64,000 nucleotides of DNA from Aquarana catesbeiana. Taxonomy: Eukaryota > Chordata > Amphibia > Anura > Ranidae. Shown piece by piece: positions 10,816 to 21,551 of the stretch (position 1 is the first letter of the stretch; every line of letters begins with the position of its first letter). Under the pieces are notes generated by a model. That model was given only the letters and a program-made list of their open reading frames with translations, searched no databases and was not told where the DNA came from. Both the position numbers and the translations under genes were made by a program. Location of the stretch: assembly GCF_042186555.1 (NCBI RefSeq), contig NC_133332.1, forward strand, positions 126,327,875 to 126,391,874. The letters are read 5' to 3'.

Positions 10816-11163
10816 TAGGCCTCTTGCACACTGCAGCTTGAATAAGCTCATTACAGCTTTTTTTTTGTTTTTGTTTTAACTGAGCTAAATTACAGCCCCA
10901 TGTATTGTAATATGCCTATGCACACAAGCACATAAACAAGTGCTGTGCATTCTTTATATAAATAAATCTGCTTTTTTGTCAGTAACTTACGCCTCTTGCG
11001 TGCAAATATGCACAAAATACCCATTTACATATTTTGCAGGAGGAGAACGCGTGATTACATTTTTCGCATGTGCGTGAAAATGCGCAAACGCATATACACG
11101 AAAATGCATACAAAAAAAAAAAAGTAGATGCTCAAACAGAAGTATCATGTGCAAGAGGCCCTA
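10816..11163. mobile_element. MITE with taggcctcttgcacac termini
   Basis: The left end taggcctcttgcacac and the right end, which reversed gives tagggcctcttgcaca, form terminal inverted repeats. The core is A/T-rich with repeated 'aaaatgc' words. No coding sequence. Confidence 0.55.
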
Positions 11164-11317
11164 GATAATATTTCTAAATCTGGAATTATACGTACACTAA
11201 ATATTTTTTTATGCCTGTATTATGACTAAAGTTCATCTGTAAAGCTTATATACCTACAGTACATACTTTACATATACTTTATTGCCATTCTTCGTGAAAA
11301 GCTCAATCTAGAGAGTA

Positions 11318-11345
11318 GAATAATAATAATAATAATAATAATTTT
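11318..11345. repeat. (AAT)n microsatellite
   Basis: About eight perfect AAT units at about 11321-11342, followed by an A/T-rich stretch. Confidence 0.85.
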
Positions 11346-11656
11346 AAAAAAAATCTCCATGGCATTCTTGTAAACTAGACCAAGACTCCAGATGATATCT
11401 GGATATCCAGGCACAATCTACAGTGGCAAGAACCCCTTGGAATTACCTGGTTTTATGCAGCGATTTGCCATATAAAAAAAAAAAAAATGTGATCCAATAC
11501 TCATCCTATAAACATTATCAAGTCACAAAAATAGACAAACACAATGTGCTTAAAGCGGATAACACACAAACAGTTCTAATTTCTAATGTCTTCACTGAAC
11601 ACACCCAGTAAACAATCACAGCGCTGAAGAAAAAAAAAGTATGTGAACCCCTGGCG

Positions 11657-12140
11657 TTAATAGCAGGATGAACCTCCTGTGGCAGCAAGGACTTCAAGCA
11701 AGCACTTTCGGTAGCTCTGGATCAGACCTGCACAACGTTCAAGAGACATTTTTGACCATTCCTCTTTACAAAACTGCTTCAGCTCAGACACATTTGTAGA
11801 ATGTCTGGTGTGGACAGCTCTCAAGGTCATTCCACAGCATCTCTATGGGAATAATGTCTGGACTGACTGTGCCATTCCAAAAAAGCCACTTTTTCAAGCC
11901 TTTAACTGTTACTCATGGGTTCTTTACCTCATTGAGGATTCTACGCCGTGCCTTAGGAGTCATCTTGGCTGGGCGTACACTTCTAAGAATAGCCACTGTA
12001 CTAAACTGTCTCCGTTTATACACTATTTGTCCAACTATTGACTGATGGATTGCTTTATATCCTTTTCCAGTCTTATGCAGATCAACTACTCTTGATCATA
12101 GGTATTCAGAGAGCTCTATTTGTTTTTTGTACGGTTCACA
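11657..12140 (-). pseudogene. Deleted Tc1-like transposase
   Basis: Read on the minus strand, the segment ending at a TAA at 11657-11659 encodes a typical Tc1-like C-terminus, including HTRHSTNVSELKQFCKEEW and ERCAGLIQSYRK. Upstream, at about 11880-11900, the remains of the SPDLNPIE-type catalytic Glu motif are badly mutated. Next to it, at 11930-12140, sequence matches the N-terminal DNA-binding end of the same enzyme. The central catalytic region is therefore deleted. Non-functional. Confidence 0.75.
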
Positions 12141-12373
12141 TCAGTAGATGCCCCTTATGAACAGCCATCTTAAAATGTTTGTGTGTCTTTTACCAATCAA
12201 AGTAGCGCTAAAGCACACCTCCAAATTAGTTTCATTAACTGGAATCCATGTGTGCAAACTACTAACTCCAATTAGTCCATGGGTTCACTTACTTTTTCCT
12301 CAAACACTGAATGTTTACTGGGTGTGTTCAATAAAGACATGAGAAATGAGAGGTTTGTGTGTTATCAACTTAA

Positions 12374-13216
12374 AGAGGAAGTAAACCCTAGTGGGTTTTA
12401 CTTCCTCTTTATTTCACTGTAAAGGTAAAGCATAATGGGCTACTATGCATTGCATAGTAGCCCATTATGTGTCACTTACCTGACAGCGAAGCCCACACTG
12501 TCGCCGTTGTCCCCATGGGCAGGGAGCTTCCATCTTCGCCCTTCCTCCTTCCGGGGCCACGAACTCCGGCTCTGTGACTGGCCGGAGTCATGTGACGTCA
12601 CTCCCGCGCATGCGCACGTGAGCCGCCAGTCACGGCATGACCCCTATTAGAAAAACGACACGGTGTGCCCTAGTCATCGGCGCTCGACTTTTTAGTAAAT
12701 CATTCCTAAACCGTGGAGGTTTAGGAGAAATTTCAAGCACCTACAGGTTATGCCGTGTACACACGAGCGGACTTTCGACGGACTGAACTCCGAAGGACTT
12801 TTTGTCGAACTTTCGACGGAGTTCCGATGTAGTTCCGACACAACATCACACCAAAGTCCGACTGATTAGAACGTGATGAGGTACGACCGGACTAGAGTAA
12901 GGAAGTTCATAGCTAGTAGCCAATAGCTGCCCTTGCGTCGTCGTTTGTCCGTCGGACTAGCATACAGACGAACTGATTTTTCGACCGGACTCAAGTCCGT
13001 CGGAAAGATTTGAAACATGTTCTATTTCTAAAGTCCATCTGATTTTGAGACAGCAAAGGTTCGATGAAGCCCACACAGGATGGATTTGTCCGGCAGATTT
13101 GTTCCGTCAGACCTTTGCTGTCGAAAAGTCGAGTGTGTATGTAGTGTGTACACGGCATAAGCCTTAATAGAGGCTTACCTGTAGGTAAAAGTGGTTGTAC
13201 AGGGTGTACAACCACT
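12374..13216. mobile_element. TTAA-flanked MITE inserted in the right arm of the second Tc1 element
   Basis: TTAA at 12370-12373 and 13217-13220 lies exactly where the Tc1 arm is interrupted: joining 'gtgttatcaac' to 'gcacattgttttt' over one TTAA restores the arm. Ends are agaggaagtaaaccct and, from the right, agtggttgtacaccct (12 of 16 identical). It contains a 39-bp near-perfect hairpin built on cataatgggctactatg (about 12431-12469) and hosts a further MITE at 12751-13157. Confidence 0.8.
12751..13157. mobile_element. gtgtacacac-type MITE nested in the TTAA MITE
   Basis: Ends tgccgtgtacacac and gtgtgtacacggca are inverted, and the interior repeats 'gtccg', 'cggac' and 'tcgac' words. Flanks are TTA on the left and TAA on the right, so the duplication is TA, or a mutated TWA. 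The short duplication suggests a Harbinger-like or Tc1-like enzyme. This is the youngest layer of the local stack. Confidence 0.7.
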
Positions 13217-13250
13217 TTAAGCACATTGTTTTTGTCTATTATTGTGACTC

Positions 13251-14446
13251 AAGTCTAGTACGCAAGGGCAAAATATCAGCTGGTAACTGTCCGACACTCG
13301 GCCCATGTACAAAGCAGCCTGTTGGGCTTCTGTAGAACGGGCATGCCAGAAAAATAATTTGCCAATCGGCAGTTTTTTTTTCAAGCAGCCCACTGGGGCT
13401 GACGAAAACTCAATGTGTACCAGATCACATTTTTTTTTAATTACTGCAATGTACTACAGATGTCAGAAAAGGTCTTTCTGACCAGGTGCGCATATTCGCT
13501 GGGCTTGTGTCTAAAAGGTATTGAAATGGAAGGTCAGAATAACACAGTGTTAACTTGCATGTTCAGAAGGAGGTCAACAATTATGGTTGCCTGCATCGCT
13601 CACATAACAGGTTTACTTTAATTTTGTGAAGCAGAGTTTGGCTTATGTACTTCAAAAGACAGCAAATACATTGTTTTTCTACCATGAAAAAAAGGCTTGT
13701 CTCCTACTATATCTTATATGACAGCTGAAAATCTGATAGGCTATTATTAAAACTGCTTTAATGCTGCAGAGCACTTTACATGCAACAAAAATAAATGATT
13801 TTGCCCGCAATCAATGTAGGCACAGCACTTAGTGACCCCACATGTCGAAATGGATGGACATACTCGGCATGCAAATTTGCTTTCTCAATGCCAGAAATGC
13901 ACTGATAAAATTAGAACACTACCAAGCACAAAGCTTTCAAAGAACCTGAAGGGAAAGTATATTGTGTTACTGGGGGGGAACATTTCCAGTTACTAAAGCT
14001 AAACTCGGTGCAATCAGCAAATACTTAGTTGATATATAATATTTATTGTATTTGTATTCTGTTCAGCCAGTCAAGTGATAGATAGACCTCTGCCAGACAG
14101 CACAACCAGGTCTTGGACACTGCAGTTAGGAAGTATATTATTCCAGAACACCAAGTCTGCTGCCTGGCATTTAATGATAGAGCAGGAGTCTAATCAAATC
14201 TATGAAAATATGTTTGCTGTATGATCTTAAGTAACTGCTCCATATTTTCTGAACATAATTTATTATTTGTAGGTGAGGATTTGTAGATTAAACCTGTAGT
14301 GGCTTTCTCTATGTCAGATCCAATTAACACCCTTAGTGAGTGGTTGCTAATATACCAGCATGTCCATCATAATGGATTACATTCGTTTTAGTGTAGGGAA
14401 CATTAACTGAAGGTTAACGTTAAAGGTCTATTAACATTTACGCTGG
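13251..14446. other. Intron, no feature seen
   Basis: No transposon ends, RNA gene or exon recognised. A short open frame at 13415-13621 has no coding character. T-runs at about 13371-13380 and 13430-13438 only. Confidence 0.4.
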
Positions 14447-14636
14447 CATTTTGAGATCAATTTTGAGTGTCATGGCAAAGGCTGTTAATACTTATGTACA
14501 TGTGATTTTTTTTTTTTGTTTTTTTTGTTTTTTTAATAAATTTGCAAAGATTTCAAAAAACTTCTTTCACGTTGTCTTTGTGGGGTATTGTTTGTAGAAT
14601 TTTGAGGAAAATAATTAGGTTAATCCATTTTGGAAT
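14447..14636 (+). mobile_element. Left part of a Tc1-like 3' end, split by the L1-like LINE
   Basis: Includes 'gtgtcatggcaaaggctg', 'aatacttatgtacatgtg', 'ttgcaaagatttcaaa' and 'tggggtattgtttgtagaat', the widespread 3'-end sequence of a fish and frog Tc1-like group. It stops at 14636 inside 'aatccattttggaat' and continues at 27406. The 5' side is missing; the left limit is approximate. Confidence 0.75.
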
Positions 14637-15606
14637 GATTAGGGTCTGTGTTGATCAGGAGGCGAGGGAGGAGCCGGATGTGGGTGTCGGGATAGAGTGG
14701 ACGCCAAGCCCGTCCTGTGTCCGTGCTGCACGAGTCCTCCCGACATGCTTCCGATCGGGGACGAGGCGGCATAGCCCCCCACCCGCACCTCCGTGATCCC
14801 CTGTATGTGACCTCACACTTGGACCCCCCCTCGGCCGAGGAAGACGGCAGATGTCCGGGCAAGCAGACCAGAAAGCCGAGGAACGGCTCATATGAGTACA
14901 CAGCACTGCTGCAGGAAGGAGAGCAGAGCGGCAGAGTGGTAGTAAGCAGGAAGAAAACAGCTGAGAGCAGCGGTGAATGCTTATCCCGGACCTCTAGCAA
15001 TCTGCTGGAGGTAAAAGACATCTGGTTACCTTGATAGTTGGCAGGTTCTGTCCGTTGATGAGGTGGTCAATCTGTCCCGGGTGAGTGTGGGTGCTTTTGT
15101 TTGAATAACGGGCATAAAGCCCATAGGAATGCATTGTTGTAGCATAGGATACTGGGATATGCTGCACACAGAACATAAATACATTGTGAAATATATGGGG
15201 AATACAGTTGCATCAGAATGAGATTGGAAATATATTGCGGACTGTTTTGCAACTGAAAGGACCCTAAGTCTTATTAATTTCCTCGCACAACACACCGCAT
15301 TAACCGGTACCTTCTCACCTATGGTTAATTAAGTGGAGGCTGTATAGAAGGATAAATGGTGCTCCCCCAGTTGGGGATTTGAACTGTATGTCCAGCAGGA
15401 CTGTAACGTGTACATAACGGACGGACCGTATGCCAGTATAAGCGAAGGAGAGGGTAGCGGATAATATATACAGGTAGACAACTCACGCAAGCAGGTTTCC
15501 TTTCCCCCCCTCAGAATAACCAACAGCTGAATAGTGGGGGAACGATTGGACGCGATAGATAGCGAACTGGGCTATAGGTATCTCAACAGTTAGGAGATAG
15601 GGGGAA
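14637..15606 (+). promoter_or_regulatory. Putative 5' UTR/promoter region of L1-like copy A
   Basis: About 970 bp between the 5' target-site duplication and ORF1. Its first 400 bp are GC-rich ('gaggcgagggaggagccgg' onward), as expected for an internal promoter. No specific core element was identified. The minus-strand frames here (14620-15021 and others) have no recognisable homology. Confidence 0.5.
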
Positions 15607-16673
15607 ATGAGGGGTAAAGTTGAGCGAGGGGCTCCAGGCAATCCTCCTAGAGTAAGCTCAAGCCCAGGGACCATTAAAAAATATATGACCCAAGAAGGAG
15701 TTAAAGAAAGCCCTGGGGTATCGTCAGGAACCAAAAACAAAGTAACTGAGAGCTCACAGAAGAACGGAGCAAAGAAGCAACTAGTAGTCTCAGATAACGC
15801 GGCAGGAGGAAGCGAGACGCCACTAGACGAATCCACAATGGATACTCGACAAAAAAACAGCTACCAACTAAAGATGAAATGGCGGAAATGTTTGCGAAAC
15901 TGGAAGCGTCAATAAAAGGCGAAATCGCAGCGCTGCACGAAGGTATGAACCATTTATTGCATAGGGTGGAGGTCACGGAAGACAGTCTAGCCACACAGGG
16001 AGAAGAGATTAAAAAGCTTAAAGCACAGATGGCCGAGATGTAAAGGGACCAAAGAGATTTACAATATAAAATCGAGGACCAGGAAAATCGAAATCGAAGA
16101 AAAAAAATCTTCGAATCAGAGGTCTACCGGAGACAAGAGGGGAAAATGATGAACTACAAGAAAAAATGAATAGCATATTCGGTCATATGTTAAATAAAAC
16201 AGGAACTGACAATAAAATCAAATTCGAAAGAATCCATAGAGTGATCAAGCCCACTGAAATAACAGGAGAGGTCCCAAGAGACGTTATCGCTAGATTCCAC
16301 AATTTCCAGGACAAAGAACAGATTAGGACATACCTTAAAACTAATCAATCTACTAAATATAGGAGAGACCCCCCTCCAGATTTATCCTGACCTGACGGCA
16401 GAGACCCTTGCTAGGAGAAGAACTTTAAAACCCCTGCTGGAACAGCTGAAGTCACACAATATTCAATACTCATAGGGTTTCCCGGCGTGTCTAATAGAAC
16501 GCAAAGAGGGAAAACCGGCAACTTTAAGGTTACCAGAAGATACGTTTAAATTTTGTAAACATTTGGAGATCCCAATAATAGAAATCCTGGGATGGTGGAA
16601 AAAACGGGCAACCGGAGAAGGCGCAGATGAACAGCATACGTGGCAACCAGTTAACCAACCTAGACGACGATAA
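15607..16673 (+). pseudogene. Broken L1-like ORF1 protein (RNA-binding chaperone)
   Basis: The Met at 15607 opens a basic, Ser/Lys-rich N-terminus. After a frameshift near 15860 a coiled-coil-type stretch follows (EMFAKLEASIKGEIAALHEG, then EDSLATQGEEIKKLKAQMAEM) with a stop at about 16041. The next segment has 'DQENRNRRK' and 'NLRIRGLPE', the usual entry to the RRM of L1 ORF1 (transposase_22). It continues through 'FERIHRV' and 'RDVIARFHNF' to the C-terminal domain ('YPDLTAETLARRR', 'FPACLIE'), ending at TAA 16671-16673. At least three frame breaks. In working elements this trimer binds the LINE RNA. Confidence 0.85.
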
Positions 16674-17142
16674 CTGTAATATTAAGATGTGAAATCAGAG
16701 GCCGAAGAAAATTAGACCACTGTATGCTGATTGGCGGCCGGGGGTGGTGTGTGGGTGGGGCCGGGTTTGGCGGGGGGGGTTTCTGGCAGTGGTGGACACC
16801 CCCCCTAAACTACAGAGAGGGGGGGTGAACGGGCCTCGCCGAGTGTCAACATCCGAGCTCAACCTCGAAGGGGTTAACCATATAGCCAGGAGGTGGGAGG
16901 AGGGCTGTGGGTTTGTTATCCATTAGAGGCTAGGGGGATCCTAGCCCACCCCGAGCGAGTGGGACAGGAGGGGGTGGCAGGGGAGGCTGGGGGGGTTTGG
17001 GTGGCAGAGGGTGGTGGGGGTGTGGGGGGGATGGGGGGGTGGAGGGGGGAGGTGCACCTGAATAAGAATAGGAAGAGCTTCCGAGTTAACGGCTCCTGCC
17101 CACTACAAGGTTTAGCTACCCGAGAGCAAAAAAAAAAAAAAG
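16674..17142 (+). other. G-rich inter-ORF spacer of L1-like copy A
   Basis: Between ORF1 and ORF2 lies a strongly G-rich plus strand with runs of six or more G at about 16770, 16820 and 16984-17050, ending in an A-run just before the ORF2 start. Frames here are low-complexity Gly/Trp-rich and are not called genes. Confidence 0.6.
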
Positions 17143-18180
17143 ATGTCTAGGTTAAATATTATATCCTACAATGTAAGGGGCCTGAACTCCCCCATAAAAC
17201 AAGCCAATATACTAAGTGAGCTAAAATTCTTGAAAGCTGATGTGGCTATGCTCCAGGAGACACATCTATGTATAAGTAATTGCCAAAAAAATTACTCTAA
17301 AGACTTCCCAGTATGGTTTTATGGAGACTCTCCGATTAAGAGAGCAAAAGGAGTGGCCACTGGGTTTGCCAGAGGGGTAAGGTTTGAGCTGGAGGAGAGA
17401 AGGACCGACTCGGAAGGACGATATATCTTTCTGAGAGGTAAAATAAATGGATCAGCCTGTACCCTGGCAAACATCTATGGCCCAAACAAGAACACAACCA
17501 AATATGTAATGGGAGTTTTGATCAAGTTCGAGGAGTTTAAGGAGGGGGCCATAATAGCTGGGGACTTTAACTTGTGTCTGGATCCAGTGAAGGATAGTAC
17601 GTCCCATGCACGGGGGTCGGGCGGAGTTTGGGTGAATAAGCTAAAAAAGACGTTGCATCTACTCCAGCTCGTGGATGTGTGGAGGATACAGCACAACAAA
17701 TCTTAGAGACTATACTTTCCACTCCCACGTGCACGGGACGTACTGATGAATCGATTTTTTCCTGGTCGAACATAAACTACTGGAGGCGGTCTCCGATTCG
17801 AGCATAGGCAGCATCACATTCTCAGACCATGCCCTGGTGTGTCTCCAATGGAAAATAGGGATACCCCAATCACAGGGTACTGGCTGGAGATTGAACGAGG
17901 AGCTCCTCCAAGACAAAAATGTAGAAAAGAGGATTAAAGAAGAGCAAACCTGTACTTTAAAATAAAAGTACCAGGGGAGACATCTGAGGCCACAATCTGG
18001 GAGGCACATAAAGCCTACATAAGGGGTATATTCATGATGGCAGGATCAGAAACAAAAAGGAGGAGAAGGGCTAATCAGAAGAATGCCTTGCTAAAAATTA
18101 TTCACGAGTTGGAGCAACAACACAAAACAGGGGGGTATTGGCCAGATTATACAGGAGAAGGGAAGAGTTGAGGGACTTAA
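17143..18180 (+). pseudogene. L1-like ORF2, part 1: AP-type endonuclease
   Basis: Starts MSRLNIISYNVRGLN, then LQETHLC, NIYGPN and AGDFN, the Asn, Glu and Asp-Asn motifs of the exonuclease-endonuclease-phosphatase fold that nicks target DNA. A TAG at 17704-17706 ends the first 187 codons. Sequence then continues in shifted frames ('SDHALVCLQWK' near 17821) into the linker, up to the MITE at 18181. 'ARLYRRREELRDL' just before the MITE joins 'TEQETRIAFNLVKK' after it. Confidence 0.9.
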
Positions 18181-18688
18181 AAGGGGTTGTAAAGGTATTT
18201 TTTTTATTTTTTAAAAATAACAAACATGTTATACTTACCTTCACTGTGCAGCTCGTTCTGCACAGAGTGGCCCCGAACCTGCTCTTCTGGGGTCCCTCGG
18301 CGGCTGTCTCAGCTCCTCCCCGCAATAATTAACCACCTTAATGCGAGCTCCCTCGCATGGTGGTTAGTTATTGCGGGCGCGCTCCCGTGATACAGCCGGC
18401 GGCTATAGCCGCTCGCTGTATCACTCGGCCCCGCTCCTCAGCGCGCCGCGTCATTGGATGTGATTGACAGCAGCGCGAGCCAATGGCTGCGCTGCTTCCA
18501 ATCCATCCACTGTAGCCAATCAGCGGCCAGGCTGAGCAGCGGAATCGAGGACGTGAACGAGCAGCCGAATTTCGAGGGGTCAGGTAAGTAAAACGGGGGG
18601 GGCTGGGGACGGCGGTATGGTTAGTAGTTTTTTCACCTTAATGCATAGAATGCATTAAGGTGAAAAAATTTGTACCTTTACAACCCCT
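18181..18688. mobile_element. TTAA-flanked MITE splitting L1-like ORF2
   Basis: TTAA at 18177-18180 and 18689-18692; ends aaggggttgtaaaggta and, from the right, aggggttgtaaaggtac. Removing it with one TTAA restores ORF2. The interior has a perfect hairpin 'tttttcaccttaatgca' near the right end (about 18629-18667), a 'gaccccagaag'-type block, and donor-like AGGTAAGT words on both strands (minus near 18240, plus near 18586). No transposase. Confidence 0.9.
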
Positions 18689-21222
18689 TTAACAGAGCAG
18701 GAAACACGTATCGCTTTTAATCTAGTGAAAAAAGATAGATATATTAATGGGAATAAACCGGGGAAGTCATTAGCAAGAGCCCTAAAAAAAAAAAAAAAAA
18801 GAAAAATAATAACTATATCGAGAAAATCAGGACAAAGACTGGGGAAATTAGACATAGAACATGTGATATAGCGAATATCTTCCAAGAATTCTATGGAGGG
18901 CTGTATGCTATTAATATAAAAAACGCACAAGAGATGAAAGGAAGTAAGTGAGAGAACTAAAAAGTTTCTAAGGGAAGCGAGGCTACCCAGGATAACAGAA
19001 AGCAACAAAACCATACTAGAGGCCCCTATTTCAGAGCTAGAAATTAAGAAAGCCATCCAGGAAATTCCAAATGGTAAAAGCCCCGGGCCCGACGGGCTGA
19101 CTGTTCTATATTATAAAAAAATTCCAGGACCTATTGACCCCCAGGATGTGTACGTACATGAATGGTATCGGGGAGAAATGGGAGATGAGGAAAGAAGCAG
19201 TAGAGGCCAGTATTGCCATAATCTGGAAAGAAGGAAAAGATAATATGTTATGCTCGAGCTATAGGCCCATATCACTCTTAAATGTCGATACGAAGTTATT
19301 CGCCAAAATCCTAGCTGACAGGATGAAACGGATAATCAATGGGATCATTCACCCAGACCAGGTGGGCTTTGTACCAGGTAGAGAGTGGAGGGATAATGCC
19401 ATCAAAACACTACTGGTAGCCCAGAGGATTCAAGATAGTGGAGCCCCAGGTCTTCTCCTGTCAATTGACACTGAAAAAGCCTTTGACAGGGTAGACTGGG
19501 GCTTCATATGGGATACTTTAGATGAGATTGGTCTGGGTGATAGATTGCTCAGATGGATAAAAGCTTTATATACACATCCTTCAGCACGAGTGAAGATAAA
19601 TGGAACCCTATCAGTACCATTTAGAATGTACAATGGTACAAGACAGGGGTGCCCTCTCTCCCCACTGTTTGTGATTTCCTTGGAGCCTCTCTTGGCAAAG
19701 ATAAGGATCTGCCCAGACATCAGGGGGGTAAAAATAGGTGAAGAAGGGTATAAACTAGCCGCCTTTGTGGACGATGTATTGTTCTAGATCACTCACCCGA
19801 CGATTTCTCTCCCGAATTTAGTAGCGATTCTAAAAGAATAGGGCAGACTGTCCAATTTTCGTGTTAATCAGGCCAAGTCAGAAACGTTAGATATTATAAA
19901 AGGCAGTGCGACCGATATGGCTTATCAATCGTCTTTTCCATTCAAATGGGGGGCAAAAGAGCTCAATTACTTAGGTATTAAAATAACTACCACCAAAGAG
20001 TCATTATTCTAAGTAAATTTTATGCCACTTCTCAACGAAATCAAGACCGAACTTAACAGAATCTCACGCACTCAACTCTCATGGGGAGGAAGAATCAACC
20101 TATTCAAGATGTCAATTATGCCAAAAATCATTTATAAAATGCAAATGTTACCAATCCCAATTCCTCAGATCTATTTTAACAAGTTACGCACTATTTTTCT
20201 AAGGTTCATATGGAGAGGGAGAAAATCTAGATTAAATTGATCACAATTAATAAAGGATAAGAGGCGGGGGAGGGTGGGGGGCACCTGATATTAGAAAATA
20301 TTATGTGGCGATAGCTCTAACACGTTTGTTAGACTGGGTAAAAAATAATGAAGAAAAACAATGGGTGAAAATAGAGACAAAAATGAGCGAAGCAGATTTG
20401 GGCAAGATGGTATGGATCCCACCACAGTATAGAAAATTGAGCACTGAAATAATGGACATCACAAAACACACACTTAATATTTGGGATAACTTGCACAAAA
20501 AGGAGAACTGGGAGTTTAATTCACCGTTAATTCCTTTAAAAAACACAGATTATTTCACATCAGGGAAAGAAGATTTGTTTGGGAGGTGGATTTTGAAGGA
20601 GGATTTGCAACTAAAAGACGTCATGAAACAGGGAAAGATGTGTACAGTTGAAAAACTAAAAGCCAAAAACGAATGGTTGGTAATAGACTCCTGGCGATAC
20701 AGTCAGTTGAAACATTTTGTCGACTCACTCCCGCATCCAATCAGGTTGATGGAGAACCTACTCCCCTTGGAGAAATTATGTGTTGAGAAAAAAGGGAGGG
20801 GGGGTATCTCTAAGACCTACAGAGTTCTCAACGAATTGGGAGGGGTGGGGGGCCTGAGATTTATTAAGAAGTGGGAGGAAGAGCTGGATATCAAGATTAG
20901 TGGACAGGAGGTGGGGTCGATTCTGAAAAGGGCGAATGCCACCTCAGTTAGTTGTAAGCTCTCAGAAATTAATTATAAGATCCTCGCAAAGATGTATATT
21001 ACCCCAGATAAAGCACACAGAATTCTGGAGGGAAGGTCGCAGTTTTGTTGGAGAGGCTGCGGAGGAATTGGGACTATGGCGCATATATGGTGGCAGTGCC
21101 CGGTAATTGCAGAATTCTGGGGGGAGATTAGGACCCTTGGGTGTGTCTACATCATGGCAGTAAAATCCCCACGAAGGTATATCTGAAGTCGTTGCTACCT
21201 CACCTCTTAAATGCTGCCAAAA
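18689..21222 (+). pseudogene. L1-like ORF2, part 2: reverse transcriptase and zinc knuckle
   Basis: After the MITE the frame resumes. RT motifs appear in order: 'SPGPDGL' (about 19082), 'YRPISLLNVDTKLFAKILA', 'DQVGFVPGR', 'SIDTEKAFDRV', 'NGTRQGCPLSPLF' and the catalytic box AFVDDVLF (about 19770), where most L1s have FADD. A TAG follows at 19785-19787. Downstream is the thumb/C-terminal region, with a long open stretch at 20305-21186. A C-x3-C-x7-H-x4-C knuckle lies at 'CWRGCGGIGTMAHIWWQC' (about 21045-21100). The frame is cut at 'LLNAAK' by the DIRS-like element and resumes at 26827. Confidence 0.9.
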
Positions 21223-21257
21223 ACGGAAAATTGTATACTCACCTTTCCGTAATTTTC

Positions 21258-21372
21258 CTTTCCTGTCGCATCTTCATAGCAGCATACACGTTGGGTTGTG
21301 ACTCCGCCCCCACAACCTGATAGGACCACATAGCTATAAATTAATGAGTAGACACCCGTCCCAGTATTCTCT
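21258..21372. repeat. 3' inverted terminal repeat of the DIRS-like element
   Basis: About 110 bp, from ctttcctgtcgcatc through 'gtgactccgcccccacaacc' to 'cccagtattctct'. It matches 26717-26826 in inverted orientation except for a short difference (cttcatagcag against catggcag). The neighbouring 21223-21257 is an extra terminal extension found only on this side. Confidence 0.92.
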
Positions 21373-21413
21373 GTATATATATATACGTATGTCACCTCAG
21401 AAGGGTGGGTGAT

Positions 21414-21515
21414 TGTATGCTGCCATGAAGATGCGACAGGAAAGGAAAATTACGGAAAGGTGAGTATACAATTTTCCGTTTTCCTGTCGCATCATGGCAG
21501 TATACACGTTGGGGA
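21414..21515. repeat. Internal complementary region of the DIRS-like element
   Basis: The first part (to about 21480) is the reverse complement of the outer left end, including the extension 'ggaaaattgtatactcacc'. The second part ('ttcctgtcgcatcatggcag') copies the outer tip of the other terminal repeat. This junction-like block is the template that DIRS elements are thought to use to restore their ends during circle formation. Confidence 0.88.
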
Positions 21516-21551
21516 GTAACTCGCCAAACTGGGTGGGAATTCAAAGTAAAT

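Larger units (their letters stand above)
11421..13250 (-). mobile_element. Second Tc1-like transposon, internally deleted and invaded
   Basis: The left terminus begins cagtggcaagaaccccttgg right after TA (11419-11420). A subterminal block, 'atagacaaacacaatgtg' then 'ggataacacacaaac' (11530-11568), recurs inverted at the right as 'gtttgtgtgttatc' (12353-12366) and 'cacattgtttttgtctat'. The right copy is split by an 843-bp TTAA MITE (12374-13216). The outermost right terminus is missing after about 13250. It carries a broken transposase on the minus strand. Confidence 0.8.

Noticed and set aside
14620..15021. 133-codon minus-strand frame and partners
   Set aside because: Falls in the 5' region of the L1-like LINE, antisense to it, with no recognised protein.
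18138..18332. Frames spanning the LINE/MITE junction
   Set aside because: They are chimeras of LINE ORF2 and MITE sequence created by the insertion.
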